Shown here one piece after another: positions 27,665 to 36,280 of a stretch of 64,000 nt of DNA. How positions within the stretch are numbered: position 1 is the first letter of the stretch; every line of letters begins with the position of its first letter. Source of the stretch: Pseudovibrio axinellae. Its GTDB lineage: Bacteria > Pseudomonadota > Alphaproteobacteria > Rhizobiales > Stappiaceae. Both the position numbers and the translations under genes were made by a program. Where the stretch lies: contig NZ_FOFM01000015.1 in NCBI RefSeq assembly GCF_900110875.1, forward strand, positions 16,439 to 80,438, read 5' to 3'. Below the pieces are notes generated by a model that did not search any database, was not told the origin of the DNA, and saw only the letters and a list, made by a program, of their open reading frames with translations.

Positions 27665-28444
27665 ATGTGCTCAACTTGTAAGAGCAACAACATTTTCGTA
27701 AACTCTGCTTTTTCAGGTCAGAGAGGCTTCTTGAGCATTTTAATCATCGCTTTTTCAAGCATGTTTGCCGGAATATTGTCAGGCATCGTAGGCACTGGAT
27801 CTTCGATTATCCTGCTTCCAATCCTCGTAATGGTATTTGGCACCAAGGCTGCGATACCCATAATGGCTATTGCTGCTTTGATAGCCAATTGTGGCCGCGT
27901 ATATATCTGGTGGAATGAGATCGATTGGCGCGCTGTCTTCTTTTACGCATTACCAAGCATTCCAATGGCGGCAGTGGGCGCGAACTTACTCATCGCAATA
28001 CCAGAGTCTGTCAGCAGCACCATTTTGGGTGTTTTCTTTCTGGCCCTTATCCCGATACGCTATGTCTTACGTTCTAGGAACATTGGCTCCAAACCAATTC
28101 ACTTGCTTTCTGGCGGTGCCCTCATCGGCTTTATTACAGGGCTGGTCGCCTCCTCCGGCCCACTCAGCCTAGCGGTCTTTTCATCCTTTGGGTTAGTGAA
28201 GAGTGCGTTGATCGCAACAGAGGCTGCAGCTTCCTTGTTCGTCTTTGGCTCCAAAGCGGCAACCTTTAGCTATCTAAATGTTATGAGTTACGAAACACTC
28301 CTTGGCGGGTTACTCGTGGGTTCGTTTATTAGTGTGGGTACTTTTGCAGCTAAATTCATTTTGAACAGGCTGAACACCAGGCACCACGACCGCATGATAG
28401 ACTTTGTGCTGGCTGGATCTGGGCTTTCTATGGTGATCTCTTAA
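27665..28444 (+). CDS. TSUP (TauE/SafE) family membrane permease
   Basis: A 259-residue polytopic membrane protein of the TauE/SafE family, which includes sulfite, sulfoacetate and other organic-anion exporters. About seven to eight helices are visible, with the two family repeats seen as FAGILSGIVGTGSSIILLPIL in the first half and LIGFITGLVASSGPLSLAVF in the second. ATG 27665 has AAGGGG just upstream; the first 20 residues are hydrophilic and the true start could be later. It lies 124 bp after tssA on the same strand. The substrate is unknown and no sulfonate gene is adjacent. Confidence 0.85.
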   Translation: MCSTCKSNNIFVNSAFSGQRGFLSILIIAFSSMFAGILSGIVGTGSSIILLPILVMVFGTKAAIPIMAIAALIANCGRVYIWWNEIDWRAVFFYALPSIPMAAVGANLLIAIPESVSSTILGVFFLALIPIRYVLRSRNIGSKPIHLLSGGALIGFITGLVASSGPLSLAVFSSFGLVKSALIATEAAASLFVFGSKAATFSYLNVMSYETLLGGLLVGSFISVGTFAAKFILNRLNTRHHDRMIDFVLAGSGLSMVIS

Positions 28445-28888
28445 AGCAATCGCTGGGTAACCTTCTGGCGACAAGCAAACAAGAAAATACAAGCTATATG
28501 CCCGATCAAAATTCTTGTGAATGACACCTGCGACAAATCGCGTAGTTTTTAGAACTAATTTAAACAGGCCCGGTCGCAAGCATCTCATATTTCATCGAAT
28601 AAATGGTGTAATTGTGCGCTTTTTGAGCGTTTGAAAGGCCTAGGCTTCGTTTTTGCAAACAAGGCGTGAGCAGGTTTGGCAAGAGGCCGGCAAACGACTA
28701 TTGCCTGTGCTGCGATACAGTTACTGAATTTCTGCAATGCTCGTAAACCTCCAACACCTTCAGAAAAGCCACGCAGGATATCGATTGAACGATGTATCCG
28801 TCTCACAGTGTCAATACGTGCCCTCCACAACCTAATTGTAGGAGGGAGCGGCAAGACACGGGGAAGCCATTTGAGCGCCCCCGGCAGT
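28445..28888. other. Spacer without a gene I can support
   Basis: Open frames here are short and none resembles a known family. A 110-codon leftward frame at 28585-28917 is basic and Arg-rich but has no recognisable domain and overlaps the next gene's start. No terminator or operator was clear. Confidence 0.5.
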
Positions 28889-30310
28889 ATGAAAGATCGC
28901 TCGACTTTAATGACCAAAGCTTATTTAGAGGACATCATCCAAAACATGGATGACACCAGAGAAGTTCCCGTTCGCAAGCTTCCATTTTGGAAAAATCTGT
29001 TCAGGTTCCGCGACCCGGCTCAATGGGTAATCTACATGATCATTTTTGCTCCAGCTGGTCTGGCCTTTTGGGCGGCAGGTGATGGCCTGCTTTTTCGTTC
29101 CCTACTGTTTATGGCTCTGGTTTTATGGCTTGCGCTGACGGCTGCACACCGCAGGGAACCTGCAACCGAGCTGGCCAAATATCACAAGGTAAGAGGTAAT
29201 GAGCCGCTTTCAAAGGAAGAAATACAGGCAGTCAACTTGTGTGCCCGGTTCATTTACAGAGACATGGGGTGGTACCACACCCTTGAGGCTGGACCGTTTT
29301 GTAACAACGCCCAGCTTGCGAAAGATCCAGTTAACGATATTGAGTTCAAATTTCTAAAATTCTACTTTTCCGATAGTCGCGCAAAAATGCTCAAAAACGA
29401 TTGGGGCCTCTCAGGCCGCAAAAGCACTTTAGATATGCTGGAAAAGCTGTGCCTTGGTCGCCAGCATCGCACTGCTATCATCAACAATATCGATCAAGAC
29501 GGACTTGACAGAATTTACAAGTTCATGACGCAAGAAAGCGAGATGGACCCAGCTGAACTGCATCGCGTGATCTTTGATGACGAACAAGAGTTTGGCGTTG
29601 CATCGCTCGCAGCTGAGAGAAAGGTCTTCTCAACGCTAAAGATCAGCGAAAAGGAACTGCAAACGTATATCACAGAAATGCTTCAAGATTTTGGAAATAC
29701 GCAACCTGTGCTCGTGATGGGAATGGACTTAAAGTCCAAGATCTTGACCTATGCTCGACAGCTCGGCAGAGAAATATTCAAAAGCGACCTCAAGCATATC
29801 TACAATATGCCAGCAGAGGCTATTGAATACATTTTCAAACCACAGGGTCGGCATGGCATCATCCCGCTGGGTTGGGCCTACGATATTTCAAGAGGGGTCT
29901 TCGTAACACGCTCTGCTTATATGGCCGGGTATCTGACAAAAGAAGACGCTTGGGAACAGCTGCATAACTTCCGGATGATTGCAGCGGAAGTTTTCGACAG
30001 TTGGGAAAGCTTCTTTTGCAGCGAGGTGCTAGGTTATTATGCATGGTATTCGGGTCATTCAAGCGCCGACGAGAGTACCAATGCAGCCCAGCAGACTGCG
30101 CAAAGCGTGCTCGGTGCTCTGAAACAGCAGTTCCCAATCAGTAATCAGGTTGATTGGCCGGAGTCGACACAAGAGAGCCGCGCCATGATTGACGGCCTCA
30201 TCGCGCAAGATGGTGCAAATCCGTTCTTCCGACCAGAAACGCTTGAACCTAGTCTGGCCCAGCAACCAATACCTGATATTTCAGCAGGTGCAGGTGCTAC
30301 ACTCCACTAA
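28889..30310 (+). CDS. DUF1266 domain membrane protein
   Basis: A protein of about 473 residues and unknown function. Two hydrophobic helices lie near the N-terminus (FRDPAQWVIYMIIFAPAGLAF and LLFRSLLFMALVLWLALTA, roughly 38-87), and a large cytoplasmic part follows. The C-terminal third matches DUF1266: LGWAYDISRGVFVTRSAYM, then GYLTKEDAWEQL and FDSWESFFCSEVLGYYAWY. Homologous domains occur in E. coli YbeU/YbeR, also of unknown role. ATG 28889 and ATG 28910 are both possible; neither has a strong ribosome binding site. The position just beyond the T6SS genes hints at, but does not prove, a link to secretion or envelope stress. Confidence 0.72.
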   Translation: MKDRSTLMTKAYLEDIIQNMDDTREVPVRKLPFWKNLFRFRDPAQWVIYMIIFAPAGLAFWAAGDGLLFRSLLFMALVLWLALTAAHRREPATELAKYHKVRGNEPLSKEEIQAVNLCARFIYRDMGWYHTLEAGPFCNNAQLAKDPVNDIEFKFLKFYFSDSRAKMLKNDWGLSGRKSTLDMLEKLCLGRQHRTAIINNIDQDGLDRIYKFMTQESEMDPAELHRVIFDDEQEFGVASLAAERKVFSTLKISEKELQTYITEMLQDFGNTQPVLVMGMDLKSKILTYARQLGREIFKSDLKHIYNMPAEAIEYIFKPQGRHGIIPLGWAYDISRGVFVTRSAYMAGYLTKEDAWEQLHNFRMIAAEVFDSWESFFCSEVLGYYAWYSGHSSADESTNAAQQTAQSVLGALKQQFPISNQVDWPESTQESRAMIDGLIAQDGANPFFRPETLEPSLAQQPIPDISAGAGATLH

Positions 30311-30381
30311 ACATCTAATCGCAATGAAACGGTGGATCTGGCAATATTCAGCCAGATCCATCGCCATACCGGGGGCTCTTG

Positions 30382-30996
30382 ATGCAGGTACATGAGTACA
30401 TTGCGAACTGGGATAAACAGGAGTTCGCCAGTTTTGACGTTGCTCCGTGGGTCCTGACATCCAACGCTGAGCAGATGGTCCATCGTTTGATCAAGCGTAT
30501 AGATGGTCCGTACAAAAAAGAAAACGGACAGGCTATTCATGAAACCGCAACGATTGAAGACGGGGCAGTTTTGAAAGGGCCTGTCATCATTGGGCCCAAT
30601 GCCTTCGTTTCTTCTCGTTGTTATTTGCGAGGCGGAGTTTTCTTAGGCAAAGGTTGCGCAGTTGGGCCGTTTTGCGAAGTTAAATCCAGTTTCATGTTGA
30701 ACGGATCAAAGTTAGCTCACCTGGGTTTTATCGGAGATACGATCTTGGGCGAAGGCATCAATCTGGAAGCTGGCGTGGCGGTTGCAAACCATCGCAACGA
30801 ATGGAAAGACAAAGAAATCAAACTTGTACGAGATGGACGGGCAATCTCAACCGGAGTGAGCAAGTTTGGGGCACTCATCGGAGACGACTGTAAAATTGGC
30901 GCAAACTCTGTACTTGCCCCAGGGACCCTGCTGCCGCCCGGCACCATCATACCGCGCCTGTCTTCAGTAGATCAGCAGGTAGATCACCTAAGCTAG
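30382..30996 (+). CDS. Left-handed beta-helix (hexapeptide) acyl/nucleotidyl transferase-like protein
   Basis: A 204-residue protein. After about 50 N-terminal residues it shows hexapeptide repeats, including ATIEDGAVLKGPVIIGPNAF, VFLGKGCAVGPF and LIGDDCKIGANSVLAPGTLL, the left-handed beta-helix fold of the C-terminal half of GlmU and related sugar-nucleotide enzymes. The nucleotidyltransferase half is absent, so an acyltransferase or a sugar-phosphate binding role is most likely; the substrate is unknown. ATG 30382 follows GGGGG nine bases upstream. The gene ends tail-to-tail with the CPT-like kinase gene, sharing four bases. Confidence 0.82.
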   Translation: MQVHEYIANWDKQEFASFDVAPWVLTSNAEQMVHRLIKRIDGPYKKENGQAIHETATIEDGAVLKGPVIIGPNAFVSSRCYLRGGVFLGKGCAVGPFCEVKSSFMLNGSKLAHLGFIGDTILGEGINLEAGVAVANHRNEWKDKEIKLVRDGRAISTGVSKFGALIGDDCKIGANSVLAPGTLLPPGTIIPRLSSVDQQVDHLS

Positions 30997-31610
30997 TAGG
31001 CAGCGATAATCATCTTTCTCGCACCAAAATTCCTGTTTTTTAAAAGCTCTGATAAAATCAATTTTGCGCATTCGTCAGGGCTTTTACGAGCGGTATCTAT
31101 CTCCAAATCATAAATACCCGGCTTGTGAACCTCTTCCTGCCAAAGAAGAATGGGTTTGGGTATCTCGCCATCAGCACATTGAGTGAGATAAGGGCCTTCG
31201 CTATGTAACCGCCGTTCCAAGATATCGTCTAGCGGACAGAAAACGCCAACAATCATAACTTCAATGTCTTGTAGCTCGCGCAAGCAAAGTGCCCAATTGC
31301 CGTTTAAATTAACATAGCTGTCATGATGCCCAACGTCTGCGATAACGTTAAAACCAAGGTTTGCATGGGCAGCGATGCTCTTGTAAAGCGCCAGATAGGA
31401 ACGCCCTACAAAATCTTCCAAGTCCTTTCGCTCTCCTCCCGGGCGCAATCCTATACCGGGCTGCATTTTTGCAGGGGTTACATGTCGAAGGATTGCGTCG
31501 ATACCAAGGTTCATCCATGGGCTATCTGCTTGCGCCTGAAGGGCGCACGCCACACTACTCTTGCCTGCTCTTGGGGCCCCATTGAGCAAGACCACTCGGC
31601 CAGTCTGCAT
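30993..31610 (-). CDS. Chloramphenicol phosphotransferase-like P-loop kinase
   Basis: A 205-residue P-loop kinase of the chloramphenicol 3-O-phosphotransferase (CPT) family. Walker A is GAPRAGKSS near the N-terminus. The blocks SPWMNLGIDAI and, near the C-terminus, YDLEIDTARKSPDECAKLI match the CPT blocks around its catalytic Asp and its YDVEVDT motif. Known members phosphorylate chloramphenicol in the producer; many relatives have no tested substrate. The gene stands alone, reading against the beta-helix gene and overlapping its end by four bases. Calling it a resistance gene would go beyond the sequence. Confidence 0.78.
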   Translation of the reverse strand: MQTGRVVLLNGAPRAGKSSVACALQAQADSPWMNLGIDAILRHVTPAKMQPGIGLRPGGERKDLEDFVGRSYLALYKSIAAHANLGFNVIADVGHHDSYVNLNGNWALCLRELQDIEVMIVGVFCPLDDILERRLHSEGPYLTQCADGEIPKPILLWQEEVHKPGIYDLEIDTARKSPDECAKLILSELLKNRNFGARKMIIAAY

Positions 31611-31912
31611 TTAACAACCTTTCTCACGGTTTCCACACATCGCCAACCAGCACATAGACATTGTATAAAGACCTGCGATGGCTCGCTGGTGCAAAGTTTT
31701 GAACGCACGATGTGCTGCCGAATGTGCTGTCTGACATTAACTGGTCGCTAAGCTCAGTAGAAAAAAGACCGCGGTTCTAGAAAGACAGCAAGCTCCCTTA
31801 GCCTTTCAAGATGTAGAATTCGGCGCGGACTTCCCAGCGGGTTAAAGCGCTGCGTCGCAAACATTGTGCTAGCCGCAGCTGATCATTTCAACAAAATATT
31901 GAGATCGCCATC
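31611..31912. other. Spacer between divergent genes
   Basis: A 302-bp gap between the leftward CPT-like gene and the rightward beta-propeller gene. It presumably holds both promoters. I saw no repeat, operator or coding segment worth naming. Confidence 0.5.
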
Positions 31913-33862
31913 ATGCATGTCCTGCTCAATTCATCACTTGCCAGTCTGCTGGGCCTCCTAATCGCAACCAGCGCTGTTGCTAAGACAATCGACTTTACCG
32001 TCGAAGCCGCAAGCGAGCCAGTTGCTGATGCAACCGTCACCATATGGAGGGTATCAGCTGGTGGCGCTCCCCAAAAAGCAGCTAGCGGGACAACTGACAG
32101 CGACGGCAAGTTTTATGCAGATATCTCTGGGCAGGACAGTTACTTTTTTGCGACCGCACAGTCTGGAAAACTCAGCCTACTTACCGCACTGGGAAACACG
32201 CTCTCTGTGTCATACCGGGTGAATGAACTCACCACAATTGCGTCTGTTTTTACGCACGCACAGTTTATCTCAGGCTCGACGATTAGTGGCCCCACGGTGG
32301 CGCTTGCAATCGCATCTGGAAATGTACCCAACTTCGTTAACCTCAGCACAGGTGGGTGGGGCGAAGTCTTGTTAGACCCAAATAACAGCACAGAATCTGA
32401 AACGCTCAGCCGAATAAACACGCTGGGTAATCTTGTTTCGCTTTGTGCGATCCCGGGCAAGGAGGAACATTGTGATCAGTTTCTCAAATACGCAGGAGAA
32501 ACGGCCAACACACTGGAGGCTATAACCGCAATCGCGAAGGCGCCCTGGAGGAAAGCAGAGGCACTTTTTAAAGTGTTTACCCAAGCCTTCACTGTGCCAG
32601 AATCTACAAATCCTCAAGCGCGGCGGGCTGGTGTTACATATCTTCCATATCTCATGTATGCCCCTGATGATTTTTCGTTATCTCTCCGTTTTTCTGGTGG
32701 AGGTGTATTCAGTGCTGGCCGTCTTCAGTTTGACGCCACCGGCAACATGTGGTCAGGCCAAAACTGGATGCCGGGAACTCAGGCAGGCTCCGTCAACGGA
32801 ATTGGAGGAGGCCTCGCAAAGCTCAGCTCAAATGGTGCGGCGATTTCACCACCAATTACCGGATACACCGGCATGTCAGTGGATGGCGTGGGCTGGGGAA
32901 CTGCGGTCGATAACGAGAAGGTCTGGGTCTCATCCTTCAATAGCGTAATAGGCGTTTTTGATCTGGATGGCATTCCGCTAGGGCCTCAAGAAGGCATCAC
33001 ACTTGGGAATACGATTGGTGAGGGACAGGGCATAGCAATTGCACCCAACGGGGATGTCTGGGTTGCTGATGCCACAAAAGACCAGTTGGTTTTGTTTCCA
33101 CACGGAGACCCTGCAGATGGCCGTATCGTTAACGTCGACCAGCTCGCAGCGCCCTTCGGTGTCATAGTCGACAACGATAACATTGTCTGGGTCACCAACT
33201 CCCAAGGTTCATGGGTTACCAAATTTCCAGCTGAGCAGCCAGAAAAAGCTGAACGGATTATTCTTGGCGCTGGCTTGAGAGGAGTGGATATCGACTCGCG
33301 CGGCAACGTATGGGTTGCCTCCAACATGAGCGCTAGTTTTCCGCCTCCAAGGTTTCCATCGGGCCCAAGCACAATCATGAAAGAGTTTGAGATTGCCTAT
33401 ACAAATTTTCTCATTAACAGCAATTTGGTTCCAACCGGCCATATCTCACTGATCACAGCTGAGGGCAACACGTTCAGCTTTAAAGGTGCACAAAATCAAA
33501 TCAACGCACCCTGGGGTATCTCGCTTGATGGAAATGACAATGTTTGGGTTGGTAATTTCCTAGGCGAAAGCTTGCTATATTTTTGCGGCGCCACGGGCCA
33601 GTGCCCAGAAGGATACTCACGCGGGGACCTCATCCATAACTATCAATCTGGCACCGTGCAGAAGGTAACAGATGCAGCGATAGACTCCGCAGGAAATGTA
33701 TGGGTCGCAAACAACTGGAACATAGGAAGCGCCGTGGTTGAACGTGACCCTGTTCGCCGTGACTCAACTAAAGGAGGCGGATCAGGCATTACAGTGTTTT
33801 ACGGCATTGCTTCACCAGTCGCGACTCCAAAGATAGGGCCAGCACGCCCGCTTGAGCGCTAA
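31913..33862 (+). CDS. Secreted beta-propeller (NHL/Vgb-like) protein
   Basis: A 649-residue exported protein of unknown function. The first 23 residues are a signal peptide ending near SAVAK. A carboxypeptidase-regulatory-like beta-sandwich follows (SEPVADATVTIWRVSAGG, DSDGKFYADISG). The larger C-terminal part repeats a short blade motif of the form G-(N/D)-x-V-W-V-A/S/G: NGDVWVADA, DNIVWVTNS, RGNVWVASN, NDNVWVGNF, AGNVWVANN, giving about six or seven blades as in NHL or virginiamycin-B-lyase-like propellers. It contains several Cys (CAIPGKEEHC, CGATGQC) that could form disulfides outside the cytoplasm. Binding or lyase activity cannot be inferred. Confidence 0.78.
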   Translation: MHVLLNSSLASLLGLLIATSAVAKTIDFTVEAASEPVADATVTIWRVSAGGAPQKAASGTTDSDGKFYADISGQDSYFFATAQSGKLSLLTALGNTLSVSYRVNELTTIASVFTHAQFISGSTISGPTVALAIASGNVPNFVNLSTGGWGEVLLDPNNSTESETLSRINTLGNLVSLCAIPGKEEHCDQFLKYAGETANTLEAITAIAKAPWRKAEALFKVFTQAFTVPESTNPQARRAGVTYLPYLMYAPDDFSLSLRFSGGGVFSAGRLQFDATGNMWSGQNWMPGTQAGSVNGIGGGLAKLSSNGAAISPPITGYTGMSVDGVGWGTAVDNEKVWVSSFNSVIGVFDLDGIPLGPQEGITLGNTIGEGQGIAIAPNGDVWVADATKDQLVLFPHGDPADGRIVNVDQLAAPFGVIVDNDNIVWVTNSQGSWVTKFPAEQPEKAERIILGAGLRGVDIDSRGNVWVASNMSASFPPPRFPSGPSTIMKEFEIAYTNFLINSNLVPTGHISLITAEGNTFSFKGAQNQINAPWGISLDGNDNVWVGNFLGESLLYFCGATGQCPEGYSRGDLIHNYQSGTVQKVTDAAIDSAGNVWVANNWNIGSAVVERDPVRRDSTKGGGSGITVFYGIASPVATPKIGPARPLER

Positions 33863-33901
33863 CAAAAGCGGCAAAAAAACAGAGTGATCGGATAAACTTT
33901 C

Positions 33902-33929
33902 AGATCGCAACCTAACTTTGTTGCGATCT
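33902..33929. terminator. Perfect 10-bp hairpin after the propeller gene
   Basis: AGATCGCAAC (33902-33911) pairs exactly with GTTGCGATCT (33920-33929) around an eight-base loop, 40 bp after the propeller stop. There is no following T run, so it may be a weak terminator, a 3'-end stabiliser or an operator. Confidence 0.4.
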
Positions 33930-33953
33930 CGTCAATAAACTGTTGCTTAGTGA

Positions 33954-33975
33954 GTTGCTTTAGATCTAAAACAAC
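33954..33975. promoter_or_regulatory. Probable MarR operator
   Basis: A 22-base palindrome with one mismatched pair is centred on TTTAGATCTAAA (33959-33970) and flanked by GTTG and CAAC. It ends 34 bases before the MarR ATG. Its form is that of a MarR-family box, so autoregulation is likely. Confidence 0.6.
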
Positions 33976-34009
33976 GCAACAGATAACAAATATTTCTCCT
34001 AAGAAAACT

Positions 34010-34468
34010 ATGTCACATAAAGTTACGAACCAAACTCTTGCCACTCAGCGCGTGCGCCTGTGGTTGCACATGCTTAAAGCCGTCCGCACTGTAGAAAGTG
34101 CCTTGCGCGAGCGGTTGCGTAAGCATTTTGAGATGACACTCCCGCGCTTTGATGTGATGGCGACGCTTTATGCAGTGCCAGAAGGGCTTCGCATGACTGA
34201 ATTGTCAGAGCAGCTCGTGGTGTCTAGCGGCAACGTCACAGGCATCGTCGAAAAACTCGTTGAAGACGGTCTGGTAGAGCGTCAAAGCATGGAAAATGAC
34301 CGTCGCGCCCATCTGGTTAAGACCACGGATAAGGGGCGTAAGTTGATGGAAGAAGCAACCACCGCGCATCGCGCCTGGGTCGACGAATTGCTCAATGAAG
34401 TTTCTGAGCCCGACGTTGCACGCGCGATTTCGATCATGCTGGATATTCGCCACGCCCCGCGCGGTTAA
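34010..34468 (+). CDS. MarR-family transcriptional regulator
   Basis: A 152-residue MarR regulator. The winged helix lies in the middle: LRMTELSEQLVVSSGNVTGIVEKL for recognition and VERQSMENDRRAHLVKTTDKG for the wing with its DxR motif. ATG 34010 gives normal family length; an upstream in-frame GTG at 33950 would place the palindromic operator inside the gene. The gene converges on the ABC importer operon, separated by a bidirectional terminator. Its targets beyond itself are unknown; relatives often sense aromatic acids or their CoA esters, which would fit the adjacent island. Confidence 0.92.
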   Translation: MSHKVTNQTLATQRVRLWLHMLKAVRTVESALRERLRKHFEMTLPRFDVMATLYAVPEGLRMTELSEQLVVSSGNVTGIVEKLVEDGLVERQSMENDRRAHLVKTTDKGRKLMEEATTAHRAWVDELLNEVSEPDVARAISIMLDIRHAPRG

Positions 34469-34496
34469 TAATTCAAGCAGTTTTGCGTTACTATAA

Positions 34497-34524
34497 AAAC
34501 GGCCCGCCGCCAGGCAGGCCGTTT
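34497..34524. terminator. Bidirectional terminator
   Basis: AAACGGCC (34497-34504) and GGCCGTTT (34517-34524) form the base of a GC-rich hairpin, extended by GCC/GGC. On the minus strand it is followed by five T, closing the ABC importer operon; on the plus strand it follows the MarR gene. Confidence 0.75.
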
Positions 34525-34553
34525 CTCAATACATTCTGACAGATCTGCGACCC

Positions 34554-35414
34554 TTACACTATTTCGTCAAACCAGCTTTCATCAATCCTCGGCAGCGGGA
34601 TGGCTTTGATAAGCCGCTTCGTTACCTGCGAACTTGGTTGGTCGAAAACATTATGTACCGGTCCCATATCAACAATCTCCCCATGATTGAGCACAACAAG
34701 GTCGTCACAAAGATGGCGGATCACGCTCAGATCATGGCTGATAAAGGCAACTGTCAGGTTCATTTCCCGCTTCAGCTCCTGCAACAGCATGAGTACTTTT
34801 GCCTGACTTGAAACATCCAGGCCAGAGACAATTTCGTCAGCCAGTATGAACTTGGGCTTTACTGCGATCGCACGGGCAATTCCGACGCGTTGTCGCTGTC
34901 CACCAGAAAGCTCGTGTGGGTACCGGTCAGCAAAGGCGGCGCCCAACTTCACATGTTCCAGCGCCTCCAAGGCGTCTTTACGTGTGCCCCCCAATCCATA
35001 GCGGCGCATGGGAAGTGCTATGATCTTCCACACAGGATGACGTGGGTTCAACGATGACATCGGGTCCTGAAAGATCATTTGCAGATCTCGGCGAATAGGG
35101 CGCAGATCTCGCTGATCCATCTGCGCAATATTCACGCTATTATAGAGGATTTCCCCTGAATCGGGTTTTAGCAAACGGACCAGTGCGCGACCCAGAGTCG
35201 TTTTACCAGATCCGCTTTCCCCCACAAGCCCGGTTATGCACCCTGCCTTTAAATCAAAACTTACACCCTTCAAAATCTCGATACGCGGAGCTACCCTTAG
35301 AAGTGGTTTATGAGCATAGTCTGGATACGATACACTCAGCTTTCTGATGGAAAACAAAGCTGCATTGCTAAGGTCCCCAGTTTGGGAAGAACGCTCTAGT
35401 GTCAAATCACTCAT
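34554..35414 (-). CDS. Peptide/nickel-type ABC importer ATPase (DppF-like)
   Basis: A 286-residue ATPase of the Dpp/Opp class, powering import together with its partner ATPase at 35411. Walker A GESGSGKTT, signature LSGGQRQRVGIARAI and Walker B FILADEIVSGLD are intact, as is the switch His in AFISHDLS. The start overlaps the previous stop in an ATGA. It is the last gene of the long leftward unit that begins at 47877, and a hairpin with five T follows on the minus strand. Confidence 0.93.
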   Translation of the reverse strand: MSDLTLERSSQTGDLSNAALFSIRKLSVSYPDYAHKPLLRVAPRIEILKGVSFDLKAGCITGLVGESGSGKTTLGRALVRLLKPDSGEILYNSVNIAQMDQRDLRPIRRDLQMIFQDPMSSLNPRHPVWKIIALPMRRYGLGGTRKDALEALEHVKLGAAFADRYPHELSGGQRQRVGIARAIAVKPKFILADEIVSGLDVSSQAKVLMLLQELKREMNLTVAFISHDLSVIRHLCDDLVVLNHGEIVDMGPVHNVFDQPSSQVTKRLIKAIPLPRIDESWFDEIV

Positions 35415-36280
35415 GAAAGCCTCTCCCTCATTTGGGCATGCAGCGTTGCAATGACATTGTCTGGCACAGGCACAAACTTTCCGCCAGCACTGTGATAGTC
35501 GGGCGTGGAACGGATCAGTGCCTGTGTGTACGGATGTGATGCGTCGCGTGTGAATACATCGTGAGTTTTGGAATCCTCCAAGACCCTCCCACCAAACAGA
35601 ACTGTCAGAGTTTGGCTAACCTGTGCTACCACACCCATATCATGGGTGACGAAGAGAACAGCGGTTCCTGTATCTTCCTGCAAAAGGCGGACGATCTTAA
35701 GGATCTCTTTTTGCACGGTTACATCAAGCGCTGTTGTTGGCTCATCTGCAACAATCAGTGGTGGACGATTGGCAAAGGCCGCCGCGATCAGAATTCTCTG
35801 GCGCATCCCCCCAGAAAGCTCGTGCGGGTAGCTTTTAAGGACGCGTTTGGGATCACGTATCTTAACCTGGTCCAACAAACTCAGACACCGGTCCTCCGCT
35901 TCTCGCTTAGACCAACTGTGTATCCTCACCAGGGGTGTGATGATTTGCGCCCCAACCCTTCGCACGGGATTGAGCGCTGACAGTGGGTCTTGAGGAATGA
36001 GAGCGGCATTATGGGCGACCCACTCGCGTCGCTTTCGCTCAGACAGGAGCGATAAATCCTTTCCATTGAGGATAATGTGCCCGCTGGACTTGTCGAGTAT
36101 CGGGGGCAATGTTCCCAATACAGCGCGACCAATCATTGACTTCCCGGCACCGCTTTCACCAACAAGTGCCCTCACCTCTCCCGGCTCTACCTGCAAAGAA
36201 ATGTTATCTAGCACGCGAGTACCACTATGAGAGGACACATTCAGGCCGCTAATTTCAAGGGTAAATACATTCTGGGTCAT
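35411..36280 (-). CDS. Peptide/nickel-type ABC importer ATPase (DppD-like)
   Basis: A 289-residue partner ATPase with Walker A GESGAGKS, signature LSGGMRQRILIAAAF and Walker B LIVADEPTTALD. The C-terminal oligopeptide-importer extension is present but short (HPYTQALIRSTPDYHSAG); the Cys-rich segment found in many DppD proteins is missing. Its ends overlap the flanking genes by four bases each (ATGA), so the importer genes are translated as a block. Confidence 0.93.
   Translation of the reverse strand: MTQNVFTLEISGLNVSSHSGTRVLDNISLQVEPGEVRALVGESGAGKSMIGRAVLGTLPPILDKSSGHIILNGKDLSLLSERKRREWVAHNAALIPQDPLSALNPVRRVGAQIITPLVRIHSWSKREAEDRCLSLLDQVKIRDPKRVLKSYPHELSGGMRQRILIAAAFANRPPLIVADEPTTALDVTVQKEILKIVRLLQEDTGTAVLFVTHDMGVVAQVSQTLTVLFGGRVLEDSKTHDVFTRDASHPYTQALIRSTPDYHSAGGKFVPVPDNVIATLHAQMRERLS

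Noticed and set aside
28585..28917. 110-codon leftward Arg-rich frame
   Set aside because: No recognisable domain, no ribosome binding site, and it runs into the start of the DUF1266 gene on the other strand.
30993..31610. Chloramphenicol resistance gene
   Set aside because: Family membership is clear but the substrate is not; resistance cannot be read from the sequence.
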